NCBI RefSeq assembly: GCF_958298935.1
Contig: NC_084933.1
Coordinates: forward strand, 27,924,334 to 27,988,333
DNA length: 64,000 bases
Direction: 5' to 3'
Origin: Phragmites australis
Lineage: Eukaryota > Streptophyta > Magnoliopsida > Poales > Poaceae
Position numbers and translations under genes: made by a program. Below the pieces are notes generated by a model. The model saw only the letters and a program-made list of their open reading frames with translations, was not told the origin of the DNA and made no database searches. Numbering within the stretch: the stretch's first letter is position 1; each line of letters opens with the position of its first letter. This document shows positions 12,154 to 24,303 of the stretch, piece by piece.

Positions 12154-15100
12154 ATGATTGCGCGCCGCCTGCTCCGATCCAATACCTCCGCCCAGGTGAC
12201 GATTCGTGTCCCTCTGTCGTTGTAGATGTAAAAAGGCGAAATCTTTCTTGGGAATCGCACAGGCCTGAAGCCGCCTTCTCTTCTCCTGAACCCGGGGGGG
12301 GGGGGGGGGAGGGGCGGTGTTTTATAGGAATCTTGGCGTTGGTGGATTCAGAAAGTGGGGATTTGATTGGTTCTCGATTTGGATAATATGTTTGCTTGAT
12401 AAAGAAAGAAGCCTTTAAGCCAAATTCGTCGTACAGCCTGAATTATTCTGCTGCTCATGCTCTGCAAAATATAATAAATTGATAATTGTATGATTTCTGG
12501 GTGGAAATCACAACTGTTGTGAGCTAGCAGTCGAGTTATCAGATTATATTTCAGGAAGTTCTGTTCTTTAGTGTTTCCGTTTAAATCACGGCCTTGAGAG
12601 AAAGCAGAAACATCTGTTTTTTTTTTGCAATTTGGGAGAAAGAATTAGAATATTCTCTTCAAGTACGTTTACTATCCTTTTGCCTTTATTCTTGTGATTA
12701 CGTGAGTTTACTTACTGTACCTGGTTCTTTTCCGTTACCTTTTCAGTTCATCGTTTATCACGTTTATCACAGCTTTTAGGTGATATCGGCATTCGAATGG
12801 CTGAATAGTTGGGTTCCCAGTTTTTTGGGGTCTGTCATTCTTGTATTTGAACTTCATGTAGAAAGTGTGCAATGCTAGACATTGAATGACACGAATATTC
12901 GACTACTTGGTGTCGTTCAGACTTTAGACATCACCTGCCAAGGTTTGCCATTGTCACAGCTCACATGTGATCCTTTTTCCTTCTCATGTACAGGCAAGCA
13001 ACTTAGTGAAGTATGTAACTAGCACTGGAAGTTTGCAAGGCCATGCAGATAGTTTGCCAGCTGCATCAGTCAGACATTTTAGTTCAGCACCATCTCGTCA
13101 ATCTGACTCAACTGAAGAAAATGGGTAGACAAAATTATTTTTATCTTGTCTGGAATTGTCTCAGTTTTATTCTACAAAATACATGCATTGGGATGTATGC
13201 AGAGTTGGGTTACAGTATATGTTTACTTCTTATTAAAGTGTGAACCTTCCAGGTTTAAGGGGCATGGCATGTTGGCACCATTCACAGCTGGCTGGCAGAG
13301 CAATGATTTGCATCCGCTGATAATCGAGAGATCTGAGGTTGTGACTCTGAACTTTTGCATTATTTTGGTTTAGTTTTCTTGAAATGTAATATTGAATTCT
13401 GGAAAAGTAAGTTTAGAATGCGGATTATTGTATATTTTATGATTTTTATCTCATAGTGAGGAACTATATTTCTGGGTCTAACTTATTACTTGTATATGCA
13501 GGGTTCTTATGTTTATGATATCAACGGAAATAAGTACCTAGATTCTCTTGCAGGACTATGGTGTACAGCTTTAGGTATGTATCTACGATTTTGTGATGAT
13601 GTACCACCATTTATTCCTTTGTTTTTATTAATGCTAGAACCTGCTTCTATTACATCTCCATCGTTGTTCATAATGTCTTCAGGTGGTAGCGAGCCTCGAC
13701 TAGTCCAAGCTGCAACTGAGCAATTAAACAAGTTACCTTTCTACCACTCCTTTTGGAACCGTACAACCAAACCTTCATTGGTACATGTTCTGAATCTCTC
13801 ATCCAATGTTGGTTTATTCATATCTGGAATCAGTGGCGGTTATCCTTGTGAAAAGTAGAAGAGAGATGGTTTTTTTTTGGCTCGTGTACCCACCGGTGTT
13901 GTATCTACATGTATATATAGAGCTTGCCAATGCCGGATCACATCAGATAACGATCACGGTCAGTTGGCATGTTTGTTATAGATTGGCACTAGATAGTTAC
14001 AAAAGATAGAGCCTCTACGTTTCTAGATATTTCTACAGCCCCCCTCAATCTGAAGCTCATACTATGTGAGATTTAGATTCTGCTTAAGAGCAGAAAATTG
14101 TCGAGCTGATAGAGGTTGTCATGATGTCTGCTACTTGATTTTGAGAGGATATAAACCTGATATCCAGTGTTTTACGTGCAACCCTTTCTCTCACGAAATG
14201 GAAACCTATCTCTTTATGTTTTGTGCGAGCATGAAACATTGGATTCGCAGAGAGATAAGTGGCACCTAAATTGTCACACCAGAGAACAGGACTCCTGGCT
14301 TGAAACACCCCCAATTCTTGCAGAAGAGACTGAACCCAAGTCACTTTGGCTGTAGCATTGACTAACACCTTGTACTCAACCTCAGTGCTTGATCATGCCA
14401 CCGTTTAATGTTTCTTCGAACTCCAAGAGACAAGGTTGCTTCCAAAGAACACTGCATAGCCCCCTGTAGAGCGCCGGTCGTCTGGGCAACCAGCCCAATC
14501 AGAATCTGAAAAGGCACTCAGCAGAGTAGAAGAGGATTTCTGAATTTGCAAACCCGTGCTGAGTGAATATTTCAGATATCGCAGAATTCGTTTCACAATA
14601 CTCCAATGTACAGTCGTGGGACATGATAAGAATTGGCAAACCTTGTTTAATGAGTATGAAATATCAAGCCTTGTGATGGTTAAGTATTGTGTAATGCCCC
14701 AACTATGCTTCTATATTTGGAGCATTCTTCTTCTGACAAAGGTTCACCATCAGTCCTTGATAGCTTCTTAGTATATGTCATTGGAGTTGTAACACCTTTG
14801 CAGTGTTCCATATTAGCCTGTTGCAGTAGATCACTGATATATTTCCATTGTGTAAGCACTATGCCCTCTTTGCATGGATTAACTTCTATTCCAAGAAAAT
14901 AATGAAGAGCACCTAGATCTTTTACAACAAATTCCTCTTGGAGCTTCCGGAGTAGAGCATCAGCTGCCTTCGTCGATGAACTTGCTATTAATTATATCAT
15001 CAACGTAGATAAGCATGTACATAGTCACCCCTGCTCGACGGAAAATGAACAAGGATGCATCGGTTCTTGATAGCACAAAACCCAATTCTTGAAGTTTAGA

Positions 15101-18100
15101 GCTGAGCCAGGCAAACCAAACTCTCAGAGCTTGTTTAAGTCCATAAAGTGCTCTATCAAGCTTACACACATGTCTTGGGTATCTATTGTCTTTATATCCC
15201 GGTGGTTGTGTCATATATACCTTTTCTTCGAGAAAACCATGAAGAAAAGCATTTTGCACATCCAACTGCCGAAGTCCCCAACCTTGTGAAACAGCAATTG
15301 AAAGAACCAACCGTATCGTTGCAGGTTTAACCACTGGACTAAAGGTGTCTTCATAGTCCAATCCATAACGTTGTTTGAACCCTTTTGCAACTAATCTTGC
15401 TTTATAGCGATCAATGCTTCTATCAGCTTTCCTTTTTATTTTGAAGATCCACTTGCAGTCAATTACATTTGCTTTTGGATCCCGTGGCACCAATCTCCAA
15501 GTCTGATTTTTAGTCAGGGCTGAATACTCTGCATCCATAGCTTGCCTCCAATTACTGTCACTAAGAGATTCATGGTGATTATGAGGCTCGGTGTGACTCA
15601 GGTGACTGACAAAGGCCCTGCGATTTGGGTCATGCCGAACAGTCCCATCATGGAACTCTCGAATCATGCAAATGCAATCCTTGAGCCGTGTTCTCATGTG
15701 ATGCATTGGAGTTGGATTGATCACTTCATGTATCTTAGTTTCAGGTGTTGCTTGTGGAGACTCTGAACCTGATGATTCAGCACCAGCTGCGGGAGCTGAA
15801 GATGGAGCACTCGGCTCAACACCCTACCCCCTTTCTTCTATTGCCAATGCCATGTCTGATGCCAGATTGCCAGCATAAGGTGTTGTACTGTGCGACACTC
15901 CTAGATCACAACCCAGTCCAGCTTGTTGCCGGTCACCAGTTGAACTTGTTGCCGTACCTGCACCAGGGTTTGTCCGCGCAGGAACATGAGCACTATTTGT
16001 ATATTGGCCAGTACAGGGATCAAGGTACACAGGTAACAAGTTGCTATCTTTGGAAATGCGAGTACGAGAAGGTGTGGCAAGCTTTTCTAAGGCGAAAGGA
16101 AAAACACACTCATCAAATACCACATCGCGTGAGATGTAGATGCGACCGGTGGATGGATGTAGGCACTTGTAGCCTTTATGTAAGGAGCTATAACCAACAA
16201 AGACACAACGTGTAGAGCGATAGGCAAGTTTTCGGTCATTGTAAGGTCGCAAATTAGGCCAACAAGCACAAACGAAGATGCGAAGCATTGCATAATCTGG
16301 TTTAGAACCAAAGAGACGTTGCATGGGTGTAACATGACCAATGACACGGCTAGGAAGTCTATTAATCAAGTATGATGCTGTTAAGAAGGCTTCATCCCAA
16401 AAGCGTAGGGGTACATAAGAGTGAGCAAGGAGAGCGAGCCCGGTTTCAACAATATGTCTGCGTTTTCATTCTGCGACCCCATTTTGATGATGAGTGTGCG
16501 GACATGACACTCGGTGAGAGATTCCTAATTGCTGAAAGAAGGAGTTGAGTTTTTTATACTCTCCGCCCTAGTCGCTTTGCACACTAAGGATTCTTTTCTT
16601 CAAAAGTCTTTCAACATGTGATTGAAACTGGATGAATATTTGAAACACATCAGACTTGTTCGTAAGCAAATAGAGCCATGTAAAACGGTTATAATCATCA
16701 ATGAATGACACATAGTAGCTGTAGCCCCCGATTGAGGTACCGGGAGAACCCCAAACATCTGGATGAATTAGTTCAAGAGGTGCTACAGAATTACGAGAGG
16801 ACAGATTAAACGGAAGCTGATGACTCTTTGCTTGGAGGCAAGCATCACACATGTTTATTGGACACTTTTGAACAAACTAAATCATCGAGTTGAATGACGC
16901 GATGAACGATGGCTGAAGAGGGATGACCAAGGCGTGAATGCCATTCCTCGGTGGATAGATGTGTTGCAACTTGGGAATGCTTCGACTCATGCGTGGAAGG
17001 AAACTGGTAGAGCCCGTTCTTGCATGAACCTCTAAGAAGAGGCTCCTTCATGATTTGATCCTTTATGACAGAAAAAGTAGGATGAAATTCCATGAAGATA
17101 TTGTTATTTGAGACAAGCTTGTGAACTGAAAGTACATTTCTAGTGGCGGGAGGAACATGTAGGACGTTTTTGAGTTGTAAGGGAGGTTGATGAGTCATGA
17201 TATTTGTATGGCCAATATGACAAATAGGCATACCTGAACTGTTGGCGATCTGCACTTGGTCCTTGCCATTATATCTCTCCTTCACAGTGAGGTGATCAAG
17301 TTCATTGGTTATGTGATCAGTGGCTCCCGAATCAACATACCAGTTTGTATCCACATTGTACAACGTCACAACTGATATGAGTGATCTTCACCTTGATATG
17401 AGTGATCAAACCTGTGCCAACACTTAAGTGCAGTATGGCCAGGTTTGCGGGAAACTTGACACATCGGCCTCCCATCAGTGTGTTGTACATCAGCACCACT
17501 ATTGTCCACCTCTGCCACGACCATGTCCACGACCATGGCTGTTGTTGGATCGGCCACCCTTGTTTGTGCCAAAGGTACGATTGATGAAGTTCGCTGATGA
17601 TTCCTGAAGCTGCAAGGTAGGCTTGTTACGGGCAATACGCATCTCGTGACTTACAAGATGTGCGTAGATGTCGTTGAGGGAGAGGACGTCTGGTCTGGTG
17701 AAGATGGACGTGACGAGCGGACCGTAATCCGTGTCAAGTCCGGTGAAGATGTACACGATGATCTCGTCGTCGTGAAGTGGCTGCTCGATTGCCGCCAGTG
17801 TGTCGGTGAGCTGTTTCACCGCATGGAAGTATTCGACCACTGTATGGTTCTTCTTGATGGTAGCCAGTTGTCGCTGAATGTTCATCGTCCGCGCTCATGT
17901 GGTCGAGCCGTATAGATTCTCAAGCACTGACGAAACCTCGCGAGAAGAGGTCAGAAAGAGAACTTGGCTGAGGACCGGCGCTGTCAGCGACGCAAGCAGG
18001 GTGCTGAGGACAAGTTGGTCCTTCCGCATCTAGAGAGCATAGGTAGGATTTGCGACCTCTGTCGTCTCGCCTCCAGCCTGAGCCTGATTGATGGTCATGG

Positions 18101-21100
18101 CTGGACACGATTCAGATCCATCAACGAGACCTAGTAATTGCTGGCCTCGCAAGTAGGGCAAGATCTGTGCTCGCCAAAGGAGATAATTGTCGGGTTCAAG
18201 TTTGATGTTGATGAGGGAGGAGGAGTTGGCAGCAACCCAGCCATGGTGGAGGTGGTGCTGCCGTTCATGGCAGATGCAAGGGTGGAGCTGGTAGCGCCTA
18301 TGGTCACCACGGCGGTGGGTGGTAGTGTGCCAGCCATCTCGTTGGAGATTATTAGGCTCTTGATACCATGTGAATAATAGAAGAGAGATGATTTTTTTTG
18401 GCTCGTGTACCCACCGGTGTTGTATCTGCATGTATATATAGAGCTTGACAATGCCGGATCACATCAGATAACGATCACGGTCAGTTGGCATGTTTGTTAC
18501 AGATTGGCGCTAGATAGTTACAAAAGATAGAACCTCTACGTTTCTAGATATTTCTACAATCCTAGTTTTGTGAAAAGTCACTTACTAAATTTCCAAATAC
18601 TGATGATTGGTGCCTTGCTGCTACTTTCAGGATCTTGCAAAGGAGGTTCTTAGCATGTTCACTTCAAGAGAAATGGGAAAAGTGTTCTTCACAAATAGTG
18701 GTTCAGAAGCAAATGACTCTCAGGTGTGACTGTTGATAGTACCAAACTATTTTCTGCAGTTTACAGTTTAAACCTGTCATTATGTCAACGGCGTTGTTGT
18801 TACCATTAGTCACATTTACTGCAAGTAACTGAAACTGCTTAAATAGTGGCTGTTGCATGACCACTGATCTTGAAAGTACGTAAACATGAAGACTAGATGG
18901 GATAACTTTACATGGTGTTTAGTGTTCGCACATTGCTAAAGAAATACGCCTGTGTGCTCTCATTACTAGTAAATGGTAGTTGGTTCACTGATTATGGTTT
19001 TCTGAGAGATGGACATTGCCCCTCTAGTTTTCTTAGTGCAGAATATCTAGCTAGTTGGCTGGAACTTGAGGTTTTTTGTTCTGGTCTATTAATGTTTTCT
19101 GTTCTTCTCTTCTGATGTGCTCGTTTCTCACATGTTAATTGCTGACACTTGTATTTTACAGGTCAAACTAGTATGGTATTATAACAATGCATTGGGGAGG
19201 CCAAACAAGAAGAAATTTATTGCACGGTCAAAAGCGTAAGCTTTGTACTCTTATCAGCTTTTGTTCTTCAAACCAAGAGGTCTTGTTGTGCTTCTTCAGC
19301 TAACAATTGGCATAAGTGTCTGTTCCAGCTCAACATAGCAGTATTCCTGATGTCTCGTTGTTTAATTTTAATCCTATGAAATCTGTAGATGTTTGGGATG
19401 TCATTCTTACTGCTTGCTACACATATTGCAGATACCACGGATCAACATTGATATCAGCGAGCCTAACTGGGTGAGTACAGTCCTACAGAAATAAGTTAGT
19501 TTACCTACACACATCTTTAAATGATGTCTAAGAGCACTCATATATAGATTTTTTAATGGATATTACCGTCTGTATCTTTTTTATATTAACAATTTTCTAA
19601 TTGCAACTATCTTTTAGTCTTCCTGCCCTGCACCAGAAGTTTGATCTACCAGCACCTTTTGTTCTGCACACAGACTGCCCTCACTACTGGCGATTCCATC
19701 TTCCTGGTACTACTGCTTTAAAATTTTGCTAGATGAATGAATTCCAGAAATAAAAATCGCTGTATGATCATCCCAGCATATTGTGCTAATAAATTGTTTG
19801 GTGAGAAACAGGTGAGACAGAAGAAGTATTTGCAACTAGACTTGCCAACAATTTAGAGAATCTTATTCTCAAAGAAGGACCAGAAACAGTAAACTTTCTT
19901 ATCACCAAGCTTGTATGCTGTCAACAAGTCCAAAGCTTACTACTTGAATTATGTGCTATCTTATTATCCAGATTGCTGCTTTCATTGCTGAGCCTGTGAT
20001 GGGTGCTGGTGGTGTCATCCCTCCTCCAAAGACCTATTTTGATAAGGTTATCTACTATGAATTCCAATATTTTGTTAACTCCTTTATGAACAAATTGAAC
20101 TGTTCTGGAAGTATAGTTGCTTCGTTCCACAAAAATACTGTTGCTCATGAGCTGAGAATTGGTGTATTATGCAATTGCAAGGGTCCACATCAAAGACTTG
20201 ATATCTTGTTCTTATTGCTTATCTTGAGTTATTTTGTTTTCTATCAACAGGTTCAAGCAGTAGTAAAGAAGTATGACATCCTTTTCATAGCAGATGAGGT
20301 ATTTAACACTCCCATAAAATCGAACAATGTCCGAGAAAAAGAGAATTTCTTTTGTGCAGATATTGTTGACTGATAGTTCATTCTAGGTCATTACTGCATT
20401 TGGAAGGTTGGGAACTATGTTTGGATGTGATATGTTTAACATCAAGCCGGATCTAGTTTCATTGGCCAAGGTGAGTTTTTCAGTACCATTGTACATTTGA
20501 ACAGTGCTTGTCTGATGTAGAGCGAGTTATCCCAATTTCTCTGTAACAGGCTCTTTCAAATGCCTATCTACCCATTGGAGCAACTCTTGTTAGCCCTGAA
20601 ATATCAGATGTGATTCATTCCCAGAGCAATAAGCTTGGTAAGTTAATGCGACTATGTGAGCTCAACTCTATTGCTCCTGCATTGACAGGTGCTGAGTTTT
20701 TCCTGAAACGTTGCATGTGCTGAGATGTTGCCTTTTGTTACAGGTTCATTTGCTCATGGATTCACGTATTCCGGTCATCCAGTTGCCTGTGCTGTGGCCA
20801 TCGAAGCTCTGAAAATTTATCGGTACGCTGCACTTTTTTGTAACACCACACAGTGTCCCTGTGCCTATTTGAGTTCTTTATTTCTTGTTCCTGATGAATC
20901 ATTTGCTAAATTGGAATCAGGGAAAGGGATATTCCTTGTCATGTCAGGCAAATTGCTCCGAAGTTCCAGGACGGAATTAGGGCGTTTGCAGAAAGTCCAA
21001 TTATTGGGGAGGTATGCATATCTATTTCTGAATTGCCAAACGTACCCAGAGGTTCCTTTTTGGTTCAAATACATGACTACTGTGCTCCTGTACTGCAGAT

Positions 21101-21697
21101 ACGTGGGTTAGGGATGATACTTGGAACTGAATTCACTGCCAACAAATCACCAAATGATACATTCCCTGTTGAATGGGGTAAGTAACAGATACATGTCTAC
21201 ATGTAGTATAATTGAATCAACTTCGAAAATTATTGTTTTCATTACTTTAAAAAACCATTATTTCGAGCTATAACCTGAAGAATTATGCTAGCTTGCCATC
21301 CTAAAAGAGCTGGAGCCACCAGTAATATTCCAAGATACCTAGGAAAGTCATCTTGGAACCAGAGGGCAACCTGAATCTTCCTGAAACTCAAGGTTTTTAT
21401 GATGCCGGATGTTATCTTTCAGGCGTTGGTGCAATCTTTGGAGAGGAGTGCCAGAAGCGAGGCATGCTGGTTAGGGTTGCTGGCGATGCCATCATGATGT
21501 CACCGACACTGATCATGACACCTGGTGAAGTCGATGAAGTAAGATCAGGGATCCGCAGTACCACTACTGTCCTATCAAATAATCCAGTAACGTCAGCCTT
21601 TACTCGTATCTCTGTTTTTCAGCTAGTGAGCATATATGGAGAAGCCCTGAAGGCCACAGAGGAGAGGGTGGCAGAGCTGAAATCCAAGAAGAACTAG
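12154..21697 (+). CDS. GABA-T: Gamma-aminobutyrate transaminase, pyruvate-type, mitochondrial
   Basis: Nineteen exons with consistent phases: 12154-12195, 12994-13124, 13253-13337, 13502-13574, 13683-13780, 18631-18723, 19162-19235, 19432-19470, 19618-19706, 19812-19888, 19972-20046, 20251-20298, 20387-20470, 20550-20637, 20744-20822, 20921-21011, 21099-21177, 21423-21538 and 21623-21697. They give 511 residues, close to about 516 in rice. The N-terminus ([14 protein letters not shown], then a basic, Ser-rich stretch) looks like a mitochondrial presequence. The class-III PLP aminotransferase fold follows: [49 protein letters not shown] with the PLP-ring aspartate, and SLAKALSNAY with the Schiff-base lysine at the exon 13/14 junction. 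The family converts GABA plus pyruvate or glyoxylate to succinic semialdehyde in the GABA shunt. Intron 5 (13781-18630) carries an antisense Copia element, but all exons and splice sites remain intact. Confidence 0.95.
12294..12309 (+). repeat. G16 homopolymer in GABA-T intron 1
   Basis: A run of sixteen G is followed by AGGGG, inside the first intron. It is a likely length-variable site and prone to sequencing error. Confidence 0.9.
13847..14037 (-). repeat. Copia 3' LTR
   Basis: 191 bp; TGTGAA to TTTCTACA on the plus strand. By eye it differs from the other LTR by about 8 substitutions and one T-tract indel. Confidence 0.95.
14084..18337 (-). pseudogene. Broken Copia gag-pol reading frame
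   Basis: Read on the minus strand, gag begins near 18337 ([11 protein letters not shown]) and shifts frame near 18230; the [12 protein letters not shown] segment lies beyond the shift. The gag body (17499-17885) ends in an RGHGRGRGG stretch. The zinc knuckle near 17450 reads CQVSRKPGH, with Ser in place of the second Cys. Protease (DSGATDH) and the start of integrase (WHSRLGHPS) lie in 16845-17369, the integrase core ([10 protein letters not shown]) in 16568-16852 and its end in 15824-16369. RT, with [20 protein letters not shown] and YVDD, lies in 14960-15724. RNase H fragments ([17 protein letters not shown], then [10 protein letters not shown]) lie in 14405-14596 and 14084-14368. Each block is in a separate frame or ends at a stop, so no functional polyprotein is encoded. 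Confidence 0.93.
18355..18368 (-). promoter_or_regulatory. Copia primer-binding site
   Basis: Minus-strand TGGTATCAAGAGCC directly follows the 5' LTR. It equals the initiator-tRNA-Met complement TGGTATCAGAGC with one extra A. Confidence 0.85.
18369..18558 (-). repeat. Copia 5' LTR
   Basis: 190 bp. It adjoins the primer-binding site, so it is the 5' LTR of the minus-strand element, and it would place retroelement promoter activity antisense within the host intron. Confidence 0.95.
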
Positions 21698-22149
21698 CCA
21701 ACATATACCATCTCTCGTGCAATGACGATGATGACAAATTGACAATGTCGGTGGCAATGATCTCGGCTGGTGCACAGAAGAATAATTCATCGCTGTCAGA
21801 TGGCGGCAATAACGCACTGGAACAAGCAGTGTTCTTGATGTGCAAAATAGCAGCTATTCTTTCACCAAGCAATGGTGTCCGATAGCTATAATAATACACC
21901 ATATATGGTAATTTCTTGCCCGTTGAGCACAATCTCTTAAGTTTGCGACGATGTAACTTTTGCAAAAAATAATGTTGGAAGACACAGCTGGGCACTTTCT
22001 GGAACAAAATAATTTCATATTTCCTTTCGAAGAAAAAATAATTTCATATAATACATGAAGGGATTGCAATTTTTGCCTGTGGAAATTTTGGGTTCCAAAT
22101 ATAACCTCAGAGAGTGTCCTGGAAAGGGTAGTCGATCATGACACTGGGA
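21698..22149. other. GABA-T 3' UTR and downstream DNA
   Basis: Non-coding after the stop at 21695-21697. No canonical AATAAA close to the stop was singled out. Confidence 0.4.
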
Positions 22150-22417
22150 CTAGCAACCAAAAAGAGCTTAGTAATCTTATCACTTTTAATTTTTTATAGT
22201 CTTTATATATAACTTTGACTATTATTTTTTTATTAGAATATAGTTATAATATCTAATAAACATATAATATTATAAAAGATTTTTTAAGATAAATTCACCT
22301 ATATAATTTTTATGTTTTCAAACTAAATATTCTATAAGTTATTGACGGTCAAAGTTTTTAAAGTTTGATCAGATTTTAGTTAAAATGATAAATATTTATG
22401 ATCGAAAGAAGTAATAA
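22150..22417 (-). mobile_element. Stowaway-like MITE remnant
   Basis: On the minus strand the segment starts TACTTCTTTCGATCATAAAT and runs into TATTTATCATTTTAACTAAA and AACTTTGACCGTCAATAAC, the pattern of grass Stowaway elements. The opposite end is decayed and no second clean terminus is visible. Confidence 0.55.
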
Positions 22418-22689
22418 AAGTTTTTTTTTGGAAATATTTTAGAAGATGCGATTCAATATTTTGCAAAACCCAGTTCAACATTTTGAAAAGATGGTATAAC
22501 ATTTTCACGCAAAATGTTGAGCTAGTACACACAAAATGTTGGACTAGTATATTCAAAATGTTAGATAAAAAAACAAAAAATATCCATATTAGATTTCGTT
22601 TTGTTGCATTAATTCAAAACAACACGGTGATTCAAGGATTTGAAAACGAGTTACGGTTCAAGAGAAAATCAAGTTTAAAGTCTCGAATT

Positions 22690-24140
22690 CAAAAAAGCCC
22701 ACCCACCTAACCCCATCCGGTGCTCGACACGTGTCCCACCAGCCGACCCGCTCCGCACACGCGCATCCAATCCGCTCCGCTCAGCCGTTCGATCCCACCT
22801 CGCACTAATCTCAAATCGCACTACCCCTAACCATTTTTCGGACGCGCTACCTTTATGAGGTCGGGTCATAGCTGAGCATGCACCGCTAAAGCGTGGGTTG
22901 AAAAAAAAAAGAAATGGTAGGCAGATCCATTCAAAAAAAGGAAAGAAATGGTAGGCAGATCCGTTCAAAAAAAAAAGAAGAAAAGAAATGGTAGGCAGTG
23001 AAGGACTCTTTCTTTGAGTGGGCCCTGCGTCAGTGGGCCCTGCGTTCAGTGGGCCCCGCGCGAAGAACTGTCTCTTGCCAAATCCAGTCACCTTCCCGCG
23101 GCAGGAATACCAGGGCGCCGTCCCGTTGGGCCCACAAGTCATGGGCGTGCTTAGCTGGGCCAGGCAAGCACACATGGCGGGGCCCGCGCGGGAACGTTTC
23201 ACAGCTGGAAAGGCGGTGGCCGCGGGCCCGGCAAAAGCAGTCGCGTCCACGTCAGCATGGAAATGGATCGTTTTCTGTTTGACGACCTCGTAGCCTTTCG
23301 GTGCCTCTAGTTTCAGGACCTGGAAGCCCAACATTTTTGTCCGTTTAGGTTTGAGTTCTAAACTCGTATTTTTTAGATTAATTTTTAAAAAACAGTGCTA
23401 TGCACATGATGTTGTTTAACGGTTAAAACGTGTGTTTGCACTATATGAAGTTATATATTTCTAATTTATTTAGACGTATGCTAAAATATATTCACGTAGT
23501 ATATATACACTGAGTGTGGAGCTAGCAGCCGGCCATAGTTTGGAGGCTTCTCCAATTCCGCCAAGCTGACGCTGAATGGTTTACCAGAACTTTCTGACGA
23601 GGTTGGACGAAAGGGTACGCGATTCAGAGTTTCAGAGCACCTGGAATGGAATGGAAAAGCGAATCTGCATGCTTTGCTGCACGTCGCAATACTCGTATTC
23701 TTTATCGCAAAAAATACTATCTTTTTGAGGAAACAAAGCGTACTAATTTGAGCAGTTCGAAAGTGTATAGTATCATATATGTTTATTGACAGTAATCTGC
23801 TTGCAATGATCTTGCATCGACCTCCTTTTTCCAATGCTGCAGGACACCTGAACGTGCATGTCCACATGGACCAAGCCACCTGCAGCTGCACCTGTACATA
23901 CGTGCCTCCAAGAATTTGTCAAATGCTGCGTCTGCGTGTGATTCCAGCCATTTTATTAGCCTGGAAGATCGTAACAGTGCCGATGTCCTTCTGATGATAT
24001 CATTAGCGAATGGCAGCAGCACACTTGTTGTTCCAAGAGTTTCTGATCTGAAGGTCGTAAGGTTACAAATGGAGAACATAGCTAGAGTTTCAGAGATTCT
24101 GGAAAATCGTGATTGCTGGAAATGTACTAAACGATTATGA
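22690..24140. other. GC-rich then mixed intergenic DNA without a recognised gene
   Basis: The minus-strand open stretch over 22675-23334 is low-complexity and gives no recognisable protein. The GC-rich composition with CACGTG-like words could be an old promoter or CpG-rich repeat, but nothing decisive is seen. Confidence 0.35.
22908..23062. repeat. Two adjacent triplicated short motifs
   Basis: AGAAATGGTAGGCAG occurs three times (about 22909, 22943 and 22984) in units of about 35-40 bp separated by A-runs. Directly after, AGTGGGCCC(T/C)GCG occurs three times (about 23018, 23033 and 23049). The flanks are GC-rich and non-coding. Confidence 0.85.
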
Positions 24141-24155
24141 AAATCAATGGATGGT

Positions 24156-24288
24156 GCAAGCGAGCGTGTGGCTCATTGTAAGGCGCAAGGATACGTTCTT
24201 ACCGATCTGAGGTTCGAACCATAGGCTTACACCCCATTAAAAGGCCTTCAATGAGGGTTCTGAAGAAAGGGTATCCAGAGCTAAAAAA
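24156..24288 (+). mobile_element. tRNA-derived SINE with target-site duplication
   Basis: The element is about 133 bp. The head has an A-box-like TGGCTCATTGTAAGG and an exact pol III B box GGTTCGAACC near 24212-24221, and the 3' end is an A-run. It is flanked by AAATCAATGGATGGT (24141-24155) and AAATCATTGGATGGT (24289-24303), a 15-bp target duplication with one mismatch. This is the structure of an LINE-mobilised SINE. Confidence 0.88.
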
Positions 24289-24303
24289 AAATCATTGGAT
24301 GGT

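Larger units (their letters stand above)
13847..18558 (-). mobile_element. Degenerate Ty1/Copia LTR retrotransposon in GABA-T intron 5
   Basis: The element is 4,712 bp and lies antisense to the host gene. It has two LTRs of about 190 bp that start TG and end CA, and a perfect 5-bp target duplication ATCCT (13842-13846 and 18559-18563). A primer-binding site (TGGTATCAAGAG, close to initiator tRNA-Met) adjoins the LTR at 18357-18368, and a polypurine tract (GAGGGGGGC on the minus strand) lies at 14038-14046. The coding domains are in the order gag, protease, integrase, RT, RNase H, which defines Copia. All are broken by frameshifts and stops, so the copy is dead. Confidence 0.97.

Noticed and set aside
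24170..24225. A tRNA gene at the SINE head
   Set aside because: A and B boxes are present but the cloverleaf stems cannot be formed convincingly, and the unit ends in an A-run with target duplications.
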